A DNA stretch of 30,762 nucleotides from RUG563 sp045590215 (lineage in GTDB: Bacteria; Bacillota; Clostridia; Christensenellales; Aristaeellaceae), in NCBI GenBank assembly GCA_045590215.1, contig JAZNQO010000019.1, forward strand, positions 1 to 30,762, written 5' to 3'. Made by a program: the position numbers and the translations under genes. Below, piece after piece: positions 15,379 to 23,699 of this stretch; the stretch's first letter is position 1; every line of letters begins with the position of its first letter. The notes under the pieces are model-generated. The model had not been told where the DNA came from. It saw only the letters and a program-made list of their open reading frames with translations, and made no database searches.

Positions 15379-15960
15379 ATGAAAAGATTTTTCTGCCTGT
15401 TGATTGCCCTGCTCCTGATGATCCCCTGCGCCTTTGCCGAAGAAAGCAAAACCGAAGCCGACCTCTGGCTGGAAGAAAAGGCACTGGAGCTGGCTGTGCT
15501 TTTCAACGAAGCACTGCAAAGCGATACTTACATTACACTGTTTGTTTCAGACGCCTCCATCCTCACCGCCGCCAAGGAACTGCGCCAGACGGACTTTTCC
15601 AAGCCCGGCCAAGTGCAGGTGTTGCGCTCAAACAGCACGGATGACATTCTGTCTTCTGTCCTGCTGCAAGGCGATTTCTCCACCGCCCTGCAAACTTACC
15701 TGAACCACAAAGCCGCCATTATGCTGCCCCATGCCTCGTTGAGTCAATCCAGTTCTGCCTTCCTTGCCCTCAACAGCATCCTCGCCATGAGCAACGCATA
15801 TGTTTGCCCCGAAGAAGTGACAGGCAATGCCTATGTGCTTCTCACCTACAACGGCGATTATTCCCTGTGCGTCACGTTCACCCGGCTGGATACCGGTGCC
15901 GTCACCGCCCAGACCACGCTGATTCCGGGGAAAGCGTTTCCTCTCAATCTCCCTTTCTAA
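15379..15960 (+). CDS. Exported protein of unknown function between gyrB and gyrA
   Basis: This 193-residue protein has a clear signal peptide (MKRFFCLLIALLLMIPCAFA, cleavage likely after about residue 20). The mature part is mostly helical in appearance for about 60 residues, then mixed, with repeated small and hydroxyl residues (SLSQSSSA) and a C-terminal half that looks strand-rich (AYVLLTYNGDYSLCVTFTRL). I do not recognise the family. It has its own AGAGG site 8 bases upstream and starts 13 bases after gyrB, so it is co-transcribed with a DNA topology gene although its product should act outside the cytoplasm. No lipobox is visible. Confidence 0.8.
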   Translation: MKRFFCLLIALLLMIPCAFAEESKTEADLWLEEKALELAVLFNEALQSDTYITLFVSDASILTAAKELRQTDFSKPGQVQVLRSNSTDDILSSVLLQGDFSTALQTYLNHKAAIMLPHASLSQSSSAFLALNSILAMSNAYVCPEEVTGNAYVLLTYNGDYSLCVTFTRLDTGAVTAQTTLIPGKAFPLNLPF

Positions 15961-16210
15961 ACTTTTGTCCCCCCACAGGCACATTGCCTGTAAAACTATA
16001 GCAAATCCCATCCCGAATCGGTTTTCAGAGGGAGCACGAGGGAGGCTGAAGCCTGCCGCCGGTGGCAGATGCGGGCAAGCGAAAGCCCAATGAAGTACAG
16101 CGCACGGCAAACAAAAGCGATGCCGGGCGACAATACCGAATTGCACAGCTTTTCCCTCAAAAGCCTTTCCCTTGTAAAAATCGCCCCCTTCCTCGAAAGG
16201 ATGAAAAATC
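15961..16210. other. 250-base gap before gyrA, rich in short inverted repeats
   Basis: No gene. Visible stems are ACAGGC/GCCTGT (about 15975-15992), AGGCT/AGCCT and CTGCC/GGCAG near 16041-16070, a GCGAAAGC tetraloop-like hairpin inside GGGC/GCCC, and GCC-rich pairs near 16100-16130. It could be a structured leader of gyrA, a degraded repeat, or both. It matches no riboswitch class I can recall. Confidence 0.4.
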
Positions 16211-18676
16211 ATGAGTGAAATCAAAGATCGTCTGATCCCCATGGATCTGGAAAAGGAAATGCGCCAGTCCTTCATCAGTTACGCCATGAGCGTGATTGTG
16301 GACCGTGCCTTGCCCGATGTGCGTGACGGCTTGAAGCCGGTGCACCGCCGCATCCTCTACGATATGAACGAGCTGGGCATGACCCCGGACAAGCCCTTCC
16401 GCAAGGCCGCCCGTATTGTGGGCGACGTGCTGGGCAAATTCCATCCCCATGGCGATGCTTCCGTTTATGACGCCATGGTGCGCTTGGCGCAGGATTTTAA
16501 CATGCGCTATATGCTGGTGGAAGGTCAGGGCAATTTCGGCTCCATTGACGGCGACGGTGCTGCCGCCATGCGTTACACCGAAGCCCGCATGAGCAAGATG
16601 GCTACCTTCATGCTGCAGGATATCGAAAAAGACACGGTGGATTTCATGCCGAACTTTGACGAAACCCTCATGCAGCCGAAGGTTCTTCCTGCCCGGTTCC
16701 CGAACCTCTTGGTAAACGGCACGTCCGGCATCGCTGTGGGTATGGCCACCAATATTCCGCCCCATAACCTTGGCGAAGTGATTGACGGGGCCATTTGCCT
16801 CATCGATAACCCGGAAGCCACACTGGATGACCTGATGGAGCACATCAAGGGGCCTGATTTCCCCACCGGCGGCATTATCCTTGGCCGTAGCGGCATTCGG
16901 GAAGCCTATCACACCGGCCGCGGCAAGGTCATCACCCGTGCCAAGTCCGAAATCGAAGAAATGCCCAATAACCGCCAGCGCATCGTGATTACCGAAATCC
17001 CCTATGCCGTCAATAAGGCTCGCCTTGTGGAAAAGATGGCAGAGCTGGTGCACGATAAGCGGCTGGAAGGCATCAGCGATATCCGAGACGAGTCTGACCG
17101 TAAGGGCATGCGCATCGTGATTGAGCTCAAGCGTGATGTGCAGCCGCAGGTGGTTTTGAATTATCTGTATAAGCACACCCAATTGCAGGATACCTTCGGC
17201 GTGATTATGCTGGCTCTGGTCAATGGCGAGCCGAAAGTGCTCTCCCTTCGGGATATGCTGGGGCACTATATTGACCATCAGGAAGACGTAGTCACCCGGC
17301 GCACCAAGTATGACCTGGACAAATCCCTTGCCCGGGCGCACATCCTGGAAGGCCTCATCAAAGCACTGGATCATATCGACGAAATCGTGCGTATTATCCG
17401 GGGCAGCAAGGATACTTCCACCGCCAAGCTCACGCTGATGGAAACTTTCGCTTTCTCCGACAAGCAGGCACAGGCCATTCTGGATATGCGTCTGGCACGC
17501 CTCACCGGCCTGGAGCGGGATAAGCTGATGGCGGAATATGACGAGCTTTTGCAGACCATTGCTCACCTGCAGGCCATGCTGGCCGACCGGGTATTGCTCA
17601 TGAGCGTTGTGAAGGAAGAGCTTTTGCAAATCAAAAATAAGTTCAATGATCCCCGCCGCACCGAGCTTTCCACCATCGAAGGCGAAATCGACATTGCGGA
17701 CCTGATCGCCGTGGACGATATGGTGGTAACACTGACCCATTTTGGCTATGTGAAACGCCTCTCCAAGTCCATCTATCGGGCGCAGAACCGGGGCGGCAAG
17801 GGCGTTTCCGCCATGACCACAAGGGATGACGACTATGCCGAGTGCATCCGCATCGTGAACACCCACGAGCCCGTTCTTTTCTTCACCAATCAGGGCCGTG
17901 TGTATTCCAAAACCTGCTATGAAATTCCCGAAGCCGGGCGCACCGCACGGGGCACCGCCATTGTGAACCTTCTGAACCTCAACGAAGGCGAAAAGGTGAC
18001 CAATATCATCGCCATGCCGGAAATGGAAGACGGGCGTTACCTCATCATGGGCACAAGGGACGGCCTGATTAAAAAGACCGCCCTGTCCGAATTCCGGAAC
18101 CTGCGTAAATCCGGCCTCATTGCCATCGTGCTTAACGAAGGCGACGAGCTCATCGGCGTGGAGCTGTGCTGCGAAAATGACGAGCTGATGCTCTGCTCCC
18201 GGATGGGCAAGGCCATCCGCTTTGCCGAAAGGCACGTTCGTGCCATGGGCCGTGCCAGCCATGGCGTCCATTCCATGAAGCTGGATGCAGGCGACGAAGT
18301 GACTGACCTGTGCGTTATCGAAGAAGGTGCGCATGTGCTGGCCATTACCGAAAACGGTTATGGCAAGCGCACAGAAGTGGATCAGTATCGTGAAACCGCA
18401 CGCAACGGCAAGGGCGTTATCGCCATGACGCTCACCGAAAAGACAGGCCTGCTTGTTGCCCAGCTGATGGTGCATGAGGACGAAGATATCCTGCTCATTA
18501 CCGACGATGGCACCATCATCCGCACCGCTGTTTCCGATATCCGCATCTGCGGCCGTGCCACGCAGGGTGTGCGCCTTATGCGTGTCGGCGAAGGCTGCCG
18601 CATCGTGGCTGTCGCCCGTGCCGAAAAGGAAGAAGAAGAAACCGTGGAAGAAACCGTCGAAACGACGGAAGAATAA
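16211..18676 (+). CDS. gyrA: DNA gyrase subunit A
   Basis: The DNA-cleaving and wrapping subunit of gyrase, 821 residues. The active-site tyrosine is Tyr122 (AAMRYTEARM), matching E. coli numbering. The quinolone region reads HPHGDASVYD (78-87), with Ala83, Ser84 and Asp87; the usual drug-contact Ser83 is absent. The C-terminal beta-pinwheel carries the GyrA box as QNRGGKG (near 525), which separates gyrase from topoisomerase IV, and the protein ends in an acidic tail rich in Glu and Thr. AAAGG lies about 10 bases before the start. It pairs with gyrB, two genes upstream. Confidence 0.98.
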   Translation: MSEIKDRLIPMDLEKEMRQSFISYAMSVIVDRALPDVRDGLKPVHRRILYDMNELGMTPDKPFRKAARIVGDVLGKFHPHGDASVYDAMVRLAQDFNMRYMLVEGQGNFGSIDGDGAAAMRYTEARMSKMATFMLQDIEKDTVDFMPNFDETLMQPKVLPARFPNLLVNGTSGIAVGMATNIPPHNLGEVIDGAICLIDNPEATLDDLMEHIKGPDFPTGGIILGRSGIREAYHTGRGKVITRAKSEIEEMPNNRQRIVITEIPYAVNKARLVEKMAELVHDKRLEGISDIRDESDRKGMRIVIELKRDVQPQVVLNYLYKHTQLQDTFGVIMLALVNGEPKVLSLRDMLGHYIDHQEDVVTRRTKYDLDKSLARAHILEGLIKALDHIDEIVRIIRGSKDTSTAKLTLMETFAFSDKQAQAILDMRLARLTGLERDKLMAEYDELLQTIAHLQAMLADRVLLMSVVKEELLQIKNKFNDPRRTELSTIEGEIDIADLIAVDDMVVTLTHFGYVKRLSKSIYRAQNRGGKGVSAMTTRDDDYAECIRIVNTHEPVLFFTNQGRVYSKTCYEIPEAGRTARGTAIVNLLNLNEGEKVTNIIAMPEMEDGRYLIMGTRDGLIKKTALSEFRNLRKSGLIAIVLNEGDELIGVELCCENDELMLCSRMGKAIRFAERHVRAMGRASHGVHSMKLDAGDEVTDLCVIEEGAHVLAITENGYGKRTEVDQYRETARNGKGVIAMTLTEKTGLLVAQLMVHEDEDILLITDDGTIIRTAVSDIRICGRATQGVRLMRVGEGCRIVAVARAEKEEEETVEETVETTEE

Positions 18677-18682
18677 GCATTT

Positions 18683-18740
18683 CGGGGGAAACCGTTCTTT
18701 GTAGCCAAAGAGCGGTTTCCCCCGTCCCCCCTTCCAAGAA
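18683..18740 (+). repeat. Hairpin repeat, family B copy 1
   Basis: A 19-bp stem with one wobble pair (18683-18724; CGGGGGAAACCG...) around TAGC, followed by a tail CCCCTTCCAAGAAA. It sits 6 bases after gyrA and could block read-through or protect the message, but lacks a U-run. The same hairpin and tail recur at 25701. Confidence 0.7.
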
Positions 18741-18845
18741 AGCTGTACGGGAAAATGGAAAAGGAATAACCATTCTTTTTTCCCCGTGTAACAGCAGCAG
18801 GGGCACATTGACTGGGCAAAATAACATTCCTTTCCCCTATTGGTT

Positions 18846-18893
18846 TTGGGGAGGGTGTGGGAGGGGCATTTTGACTCAAAATACCTCTCCCAC
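18846..18893 (-). repeat. Hairpin repeat, family B copy 2 (opposite orientation)
   Basis: GTGGGAGGGGCATTTT pairs with AAAATACCTCTCCCAC (18857-18893) through wobbles. Read on the minus strand, the tail CACCCTCCCCAAAA matches the tail of the copy at 22601. It faces copy 1 across about 120 bases, forming a head-to-head pair in the gyrA-yabM gap. Confidence 0.6.
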
Positions 18894-18911
18894 AAAAAAA
18901 GAAAGGTTCTT

Positions 18912-20510
18912 ATGACACAGAAACAAAAATCGCTGATTGGCGGCGTGTCCATTTTAGGGGCAGCAGGGCTTATTTGCAAGGTGGTAGGCGTATTATACCG
19001 CATTCCGCTGGCGCACTTAATCGATCCCATGGGCATGGCCATTTACCACAAAGTTTTCCCGGCTTATAACTTGCTGCTCACCATCTCTTCCGCCGGCATC
19101 CCGGTGGCCATTTCCCGGATGGTGAGCCATTATGTGACCAAGGACGAGCCCGGAAACGCCCGGCGCATTTTCAAGATTGCGCTGTATTTATTATGCCTGC
19201 TGGGCCTCATCACCACGGTGCTTATGATGGTTTTCTCCCGGCAGATTGCCGCATGGCAGGGCACGGAGGAAGCCGCCGCCGGGTATTTGTGCATTGCGCC
19301 CAGCCTCTTTTGCGTGTGCGCTATGAGCGCATACAGGGGCTATATGCAGGGCCAGCGGCACATGCTCCCCACCGCCGTTTCCCAGCTGATTGAGCAGGTG
19401 GGCAAGGTCGCCATTGCGCTGCCCTTGGCCGCCCTTGGCATGGCGAAAGGCGGCGTCGTCTGGGGCGCAGCAGGGGCACTGCTCGGCTCCACCATCGGGG
19501 AAGCCGCCGCCCTGCTTTACATGATCTGGCAGCACAAAAAAGCACGGCATGGCGAAGCCGCCCTGCAAAGGGAAAGCGAAGAAATGCTGCATGGCAAAAC
19601 CATCGCCAAACGCCTTGTTTTCATCGCCATCCCCATTACGCTGGGAGCCTGCATTGTGCCCCTTGCCGGGTTCATTGACAGCGTGATGCTGACGCAGCTC
19701 ATGGAAAAGGCCGGCATGGCCAGGGAAGACGCCCTGATCCGCTACGGTGCCTATTCCGGCCCGGTGCTGACGCTGATTAACGTGCCCACTGCCCTTGCCA
19801 TGGCCATGAGCACAAACCTCGTCCCCTCCATCGCTTCCGGCTTGGCACGGGGCGATCATATTTATGTCCAATCCGAAACGGCCACTGGCCTGCGCATGGC
19901 TTCCGTCATCGGCTTCCCCTGCTCTATCGGCATGAGCATTCTGGCGCAGCCCCTGCTCTACCTGTGCTACCGGGGCAGCTATACCGCCGCCCAGCTGGAC
20001 GTAGCAGCAGAACTGCTCACGATCTCCAGCCTCACCATCGTTCTCTTTACCATGGTGCAGGCCACCAGCGGCATCCTGCAGGGCGCAGGCAAGCAGCGGA
20101 TTCCCATGTACACGCTGCTCATTGGCGTGGTACTGAAGATTGCGCTGAACTATACGCTGGTTGGCATCCCCGGCGTGGATATCCACGGTGCGCCGTGGGC
20201 GTCCCTCCTTTGCTACACCGCCAGCATGATCCCCAACCTCTATTTCGTCTGCAAGCATACCGGCTATCGCATGAACATCATGGCTGTGCTTTTGAAGCCC
20301 CTTTTCTGCGCCCTTATGATGGGCGGCGTTGTGTGGGGGCTGTGGCATTTCCTGTTTGGCTATTCCGGGCATCTGTCCGGCTCGGTGCTGCTGGTTGGTA
20401 TTCTTTTGTGTGTGGGCGTGGGCGTGGTTGTGTTCGCCCTGCTGGCCTTAAAAACCAAAACCGTGCGGAGGGAAGACCTGCCCGGTAAACTGCGGAGGTT
20501 TGTCAAATGA
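18912..20510 (+). CDS. yabM: Polysaccharide/lipid flippase of the MOP superfamily (YabM/SpoVB-MurJ type)
   Basis: This 532-residue protein has about 14 predicted membrane segments and the polysaccharide transporter family signature at its start (SLIGGVSILGAAGLICKVVGVLYRIPL, conserved Gly and Arg). The conserved AYRGYMQGQRHMLPTAVSQLIEQ block lies near 138-160. Family members move lipid-linked cell-wall or polysaccharide precursors across the membrane. The start at 18912 has GAAAGG 5 bases upstream; the frame is open to 18840, but that part overlaps a hairpin repeat. Its stop overlaps the start of the methylase-MazG gene by four bases, as in the Bacillus yabM-yabN pair, which favours yabM over spoVB as the nearest named relative. 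Confidence 0.87.
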   Translation: MTQKQKSLIGGVSILGAAGLICKVVGVLYRIPLAHLIDPMGMAIYHKVFPAYNLLLTISSAGIPVAISRMVSHYVTKDEPGNARRIFKIALYLLCLLGLITTVLMMVFSRQIAAWQGTEEAAAGYLCIAPSLFCVCAMSAYRGYMQGQRHMLPTAVSQLIEQVGKVAIALPLAALGMAKGGVVWGAAGALLGSTIGEAAALLYMIWQHKKARHGEAALQRESEEMLHGKTIAKRLVFIAIPITLGACIVPLAGFIDSVMLTQLMEKAGMAREDALIRYGAYSGPVLTLINVPTALAMAMSTNLVPSIASGLARGDHIYVQSETATGLRMASVIGFPCSIGMSILAQPLLYLCYRGSYTAAQLDVAAELLTISSLTIVLFTMVQATSGILQGAGKQRIPMYTLLIGVVLKIALNYTLVGIPGVDIHGAPWASLLCYTASMIPNLYFVCKHTGYRMNIMAVLLKPLFCALMMGGVVWGLWHFLFGYSGHLSGSVLLVGILLCVGVGVVVFALLALKTKTVRREDLPGKLRRFVK

Positions 20511-21931
20511 ACAAAATAACCGTCCTGTCGCTGGGGCCGGGGGCCAGGGAGCATTTGACCCTTGGCATCCTGAACGCTCTTGAAAATGCCCAAAAAGTGG
20601 TGCTACGCACGGAAAAATGCGATGCGGCGTCATACATCCGTGAAAAAGGGATATCCTTTGAAACGTTGGATCATCTCCACGAAGAATGTGAGGACTTTGA
20701 CGAGCTTTGCCAGGCCGTTACCACCGCCCTTTTAGCGGCAGCGGAGGAAAGCGATGTTTGCTATGCCGTTTTCGATGCCTCCCATGACGAAACGGTGGCC
20801 CATCTGGCTCACCACGCTTCCCTTTCCATCCTGCCCGGCGTGCCCTTGTCCGCTCCTTTTTTAGCCGCTGCGCCCAAGGAAAAGATTGAAATCCAGACAG
20901 CCTCTGCCTTGGAAATCACCGGCACCCAGAACCCCCTTTTGATTCTGGAATGTAACGACCGGATGCTCATGAGCAGCTGCAAGCTGCATCTTCTGCAATG
21001 GCTGGACATGGATCAGCCCCTTTTGTTCTTTCCCCCCTCCGATGATGCCGTCCGCTCCTTCCGGAAAATCACGCTTTCGGAGCTGGACAGGCAGCCATCC
21101 TACAACCACACCTGCGCCGTACTGATCCCTGCCATCACACTCACTGACCGCAAGAAGTTTGATTTTTACGATCTGGTACGGGTAATGAACATCCTTCGGG
21201 GGGACAACGGCTGCCCGTGGGACAGGGAGCAGACCCACGAAACCCTCCGCAAATACCTGATTGAAGAAGCCTACGAAACCGCCGCCGCCATTGACGAGGA
21301 AGACTGGCTGCATGTGGCGGACGAGCTGGGCGATGTACTTTTGCAGGTGGTTTTTCAGGCCTCCATCGGCAGCCAGTACGGCACTTTGGAACTTTCGGAT
21401 ATCACCACCGCCATCTGCCAGAAGATGATCAGCCGGCATCGTCACATTTTCGGCTCTGACGTTTGCGACACAGCGGAAGACGTAGTCAACAACTGGGAGA
21501 AAATCAAGAAAGAGGAGCGGGGCTTCAAAACCCAGTCCGACGTTTTGAACGGCGTCTCCCGCGGTTTGGCTCCCCTGATGCGTGCCGCAAAGGTGCAAAA
21601 GAAGGCACGGGATGTGGGCTTTGACTGGGACGATCCCTTGGACGCACTGGAAAAAGTGCACGAGGAAGCGGACGAAGTGGCCGCCGCCATCCGGGAAAAG
21701 GATGCCAAGCATCTGGAAGAAGAGCTGGGAGATCTGTTTTTTGCCTGCGTGAATGTTGCCAGGCTTTGCGGCGTGGAGGCAGAAACAGCCCTGCAAAAAG
21801 CCACAGAAAAGTTCATCAACCGCTTTACATCCATGGAAAATGCAATTTTAAGGGACGGAAAAGCCTTGAAAGACTTGACATTATCGGAAATGGATGTATA
21901 CTGGAATGGTAGCAAGCAATGTCTGCAGTAA
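20507..21931 (+). CDS. yabN: YabN-type fusion: tetrapyrrole-methylase-like domain plus MazG nucleotide pyrophosphohydrolase
   Basis: This 474-residue protein has an N-terminal SAM-dependent methylase-like domain (about 1-215, with LSLGPGAREHLTLG at 6-19 in place of the usual GxGxGD loop) and a C-terminal MazG region with two repeats. The first MazG repeat has LRGDNGCPWDREQTHETLRKYLIEE (about 230-255) and DELGDVLLQVV; the second has EEADEV and EEELGDLFFACVNVAR (about 405-420). MazG hydrolyses NTPs to NMP and pyrophosphate, possibly clearing aberrant nucleotides. The methylase domain's activity is not established. GGAGG lies 8 bases before the start, within the end of the flippase gene. Confidence 0.93.
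   Translation: MNKITVLSLGPGAREHLTLGILNALENAQKVVLRTEKCDAASYIREKGISFETLDHLHEECEDFDELCQAVTTALLAAAEESDVCYAVFDASHDETVAHLAHHASLSILPGVPLSAPFLAAAPKEKIEIQTASALEITGTQNPLLILECNDRMLMSSCKLHLLQWLDMDQPLLFFPPSDDAVRSFRKITLSELDRQPSYNHTCAVLIPAITLTDRKKFDFYDLVRVMNILRGDNGCPWDREQTHETLRKYLIEEAYETAAAIDEEDWLHVADELGDVLLQVVFQASIGSQYGTLELSDITTAICQKMISRHRHIFGSDVCDTAEDVVNNWEKIKKEERGFKTQSDVLNGVSRGLAPLMRAAKVQKKARDVGFDWDDPLDALEKVHEEADEVAAAIREKDAKHLEEELGDLFFACVNVARLCGVEAETALQKATEKFINRFTSMENAILRDGKALKDLTLSEMDVYWNGSKQCLQ
21875..21902 (+). promoter_or_regulatory. Promoter of the HU gene
   Basis: TTGACA (21875-21880), 16 bases, TATACT (21897-21902), inside the last codons of yabN. This lets the abundant HU protein be made apart from the upstream operon. 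Confidence 0.7.
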
Positions 21932-21978
21932 GCCTGCCGGACTTGTCATTTTGAATCAAAAAAATTGGAGGTAACACC

Positions 21979-22251
21979 ATGAACAAGACTGAACTGATCG
22001 TAGCTCTGGCCCAGAAGGCCGAGATCACCAAGAAAGATGCTGAAAAGGCTGTAAACGCTTTTGTGGATGTCGTTGGCGACGCTCTGAAGGCTGGCGAAAA
22101 GGTGCAGCTGGTTGGCTTTGGCACTTTTGAAACCAAGGAACGCCCCGCCCGCGTGGCCCGCAATCCCCGCACCGGCGAAGAAATCAAGATCGAAGCCAGC
22201 AAGACTGCTTCCTTCAAGGTCGGCAAGGCCCTCAAGGACAGCCTGAACTAA
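21979..22251 (+). CDS. hup: HU-family DNA-binding protein
   Basis: This 90-residue nucleoid protein bends and compacts DNA as a dimer. It has the standard opening MNKTELIVALAQKAEITKKD and the flexible arm with VQLVGFGTFETKERPARVARNPRTGEEI (about 46-73), including the Arg-Asn-Pro tip that inserts into the minor groove. GGAGG lies 8 bases upstream. It has a strong promoter inside yabN and a strong terminator after it. In Bacillus hbs is elsewhere, but HU next to mazG/yabO is common in Clostridia. Confidence 0.97.
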   Translation: MNKTELIVALAQKAEITKKDAEKAVNAFVDVVGDALKAGEKVQLVGFGTFETKERPARVARNPRTGEEIKIEASKTASFKVGKALKDSLN

Positions 22252-22260
22252 GCGATATGC

Positions 22261-22294
22261 AAAAGGGCGTGCCATGAAAGCACGCCCTTTTTTT
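22261..22294 (+). terminator. Terminator after HU gene
   Basis: AAGGGCGTGC pairs perfectly with GCACGCCCTT around CATGAAA, followed by a run of seven Ts. It lies only 24 bases before the rqcP start, so that gene must rely on read-through or a promoter I could not identify. Confidence 0.93.
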
Positions 22295-22317
22295 CACCCC
22301 GAAAGGATGTTTATTTT

Positions 22318-22590
22318 ATGCGACTGGATAAATACCTGAAAGTATCCCGGATTATCAAACGCCGCACCGTGGCCAAGGAAGCCTGCGACGGCGGCCGGGT
22401 TTCCATCAATGGCCGGGTGGCCAAGGCTGGTGCCGACGTGAAGGAAAATGATATCCTGGAAATCCGCTTCGGCAACCGGGTGGGCAAATACAAGATTATC
22501 GACGTGCGTGAAGTGGTGCGCAAGGAAAACGCCGCCGAAATGTACACCGTGCTGGAAGAAGACCCTGCCGTAGCTGCGGAGAGGAATTGA
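22318..22590 (+). CDS. rqcP: S4-domain RNA-binding protein, RqcP/YabO family
   Basis: This 90-residue protein is almost entirely an S4 domain: MRLDKYLKVSRIIKRRTVAKE, then GRVSINGRVAKAGADVKENDILEI (about 26-49). In Bacillus subtilis the equivalent, YabO/RqcP, works with RqcH to add C-terminal alanine tails to nascent chains stuck on split 50S subunits. Its place after yabN and HU supports the assignment. AAAGGATG lies about 8 bases upstream. The Bacillus partners yabP, yabQ and divIC do not follow; a hairpin repeat and a convergent thiamine transporter gene come next. Confidence 0.92.
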   Translation: MRLDKYLKVSRIIKRRTVAKEACDGGRVSINGRVAKAGADVKENDILEIRFGNRVGKYKIIDVREVVRKENAAEMYTVLEEDPAVAAERN

Positions 22591-22600
22591 AGGATAATTT

Positions 22601-22691
22601 GCGGGAGGGATATTCTTTGGTGCCCAAAGAATACCCCTCCCGCACCCTCCCCAAGAAAGGCGATTGGAAAAAACAACCTTTCCTTTCTTGG
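22601..22691 (+). repeat. Hairpin repeat, family B copy 3, with second hairpin
   Basis: A 20-bp stem with one mismatch (22601-22643; GCGGGAGGG...) is followed by CACCCTCCCC and then a second hairpin, CCAAGAAAG/CTTTCTTGG (22651-22659 and 22683-22691), which takes in the family tail. Just beyond, GGGGCAAGCCCC near 22720-22735 makes a short hairpin. The gap to thiT holds nothing else clear. Confidence 0.65.
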
Positions 22692-22777
22692 CATGTCTCC
22701 CCATTCCATACAAAAAGGAGGGGCAAGCCCCCCCAATTTCCTGACCATCCGAATTCTTTTGAATTCTGAATTTCCTC

Positions 22778-23476
22778 TTACTTCGCCTTTAATACCTTCA
22801 TCACAGGCTTTGCAATGAACACCGCCAGCACCATGCAGATGATGGTATCGGGAATGAGATAGGTTCCGTTATAGACAAGGCTGGGCCACAAATCCGTCTC
22901 CCAGAACATATACCCGGCCAGCGTTGCGGACAGAGCCCGGCACAGGGCGGCAAACGCCATGGCGGCATAAAGCCCCCAAGCTTTCGGCAGCTTCTTATAC
23001 AAGCCGCAAAGCCCCAGTGCCGCAAAGGCCAGAACATAATCCAGCAAAAACTGCCATACGTTCAAAAACCATCCGCCCTGCAAGTATTGCAGCACGCCAT
23101 AGGCAACCCCAGCCAGCAAGCCCGGCCCCACGCCAAATGTTGCGCTGAACAGCATCAGCGGCAGCATGCTGCCGGGTGTCACGCTGCCGCCCTGGGGCAT
23201 ACGGTACAGCCGGAAGCAGCTCAGCACAAAGGAAAGCGCAATGGCAAGCGCAGCATAGGAAATGGTCTTGGCCGTCCAGTTTTTCCGGCTCCTGCCAATC
23301 ACCATCAGCATCACCGCCAACGCTGCCACCACCGCAATCGCCACCCAAACCGTGCCGGGCGTTTCGGCGAATTTTTCCACCAGCTCCTGCCCCCAAGTGG
23401 GTGCCTTTTCCGCCGCTTCTTCAGCGATGGATACAGTGAGTTCTTCTGCACATGCCGGTGCAAGGAAAGGAAACAT
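22778..23476 (-). CDS. thiT: ECF-type thiamine transporter S component (ThiT)
   Basis: This 232-residue membrane protein captures thiamine for import by a shared energy-coupling module (EcfA/EcfA'/EcfT), not encoded here. The hallmark YRMPQGGSVTPGSMLPLMLF (about 91-110) matches the ThiT loop. Five to six membrane segments follow in the typical pattern. It is longer than the usual 180-200 residues: an acidic N-terminal part (about 10-40) and one added hydrophobic segment (42-61, GTVWVAIAVVAALAVMLMVI) precede the standard core. GGAGG lies 10 bases before the start, and an in-frame stop just upstream rules out a longer form. A TPP riboswitch in its leader confirms the thiamine link. Confidence 0.92.
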   Translation of the reverse strand: MFPFLAPACAEELTVSIAEEAAEKAPTWGQELVEKFAETPGTVWVAIAVVAALAVMLMVIGRSRKNWTAKTISYAALAIALSFVLSCFRLYRMPQGGSVTPGSMLPLMLFSATFGVGPGLLAGVAYGVLQYLQGGWFLNVWQFLLDYVLAFAALGLCGLYKKLPKAWGLYAAMAFAALCRALSATLAGYMFWETDLWPSLVYNGTYLIPDTIICMVLAVFIAKPVMKVLKAK

Positions 23477-23511
23477 GGGTCATCAACCTCCTTTTCTGTT
23501 GCATCCGACAT

Positions 23512-23546
23512 ACAAAAACCCACACACCTTTTTCAAAGCATGTGGG
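23512..23546 (-). terminator. TPP riboswitch expression-platform terminator
   Basis: On the minus strand CCCACA pairs with TGTGGG, followed by TTTTTGT. A competing hairpin, ACGCAAA/TTTGCGT, lies between it and the aptamer. TPP binding is expected to favour termination before thiT. Confidence 0.7.
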
Positions 23547-23577
23547 AAACGGTATGACGCAAAATCATCTTTGCGTG

Positions 23578-23659
23578 CCGCTTCCCTTCGGTAGGATGAT
23601 CTACAACAGGTTCCAAGGGTACTCTCTCAGCCGCCCTTTTCAGGCGACGCCCCCAGCGG
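23578..23659 (-). promoter_or_regulatory. TPP riboswitch (THI element) aptamer
   Basis: On the minus strand the P1 arms CCGCT/AGCGG enclose the class landmarks GGGGGCGTC, GGCTGAGAGAGTACCC, GAACCTG and ACCGAAGGGAA, in the correct order and spacing. At 82 bases it is a compact, complete aptamer. It precedes thiT. Confidence 0.95.
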
Positions 23660-23671
23660 ATGCACAGCTAA

Positions 23672-23699
23672 ATTATACACCCCTCACACCATTTGTCAA
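23672..23699 (-). promoter_or_regulatory. Promoter of the thiT riboswitch leader
   Basis: Minus-strand TTGACA (23694-23699), 16 bases, TATAAT (23672-23677): both hexamers are perfect. The -35 shares bases with the ribosome binding site of the divergent yfbR gene (AAGGAG, 23698-23703). Confidence 0.85.

Noticed and set aside
16157..19042. Very long minus-strand open frame (961 codons) across gyrA
   Set aside because: It is antisense to a clear gyrA, has a His/Gly-rich shadow composition, no family similarity and no ribosome site. Similar long antisense frames at 4751-6874, 3003-4712 and 28736-30301 are rejected for the same reason.
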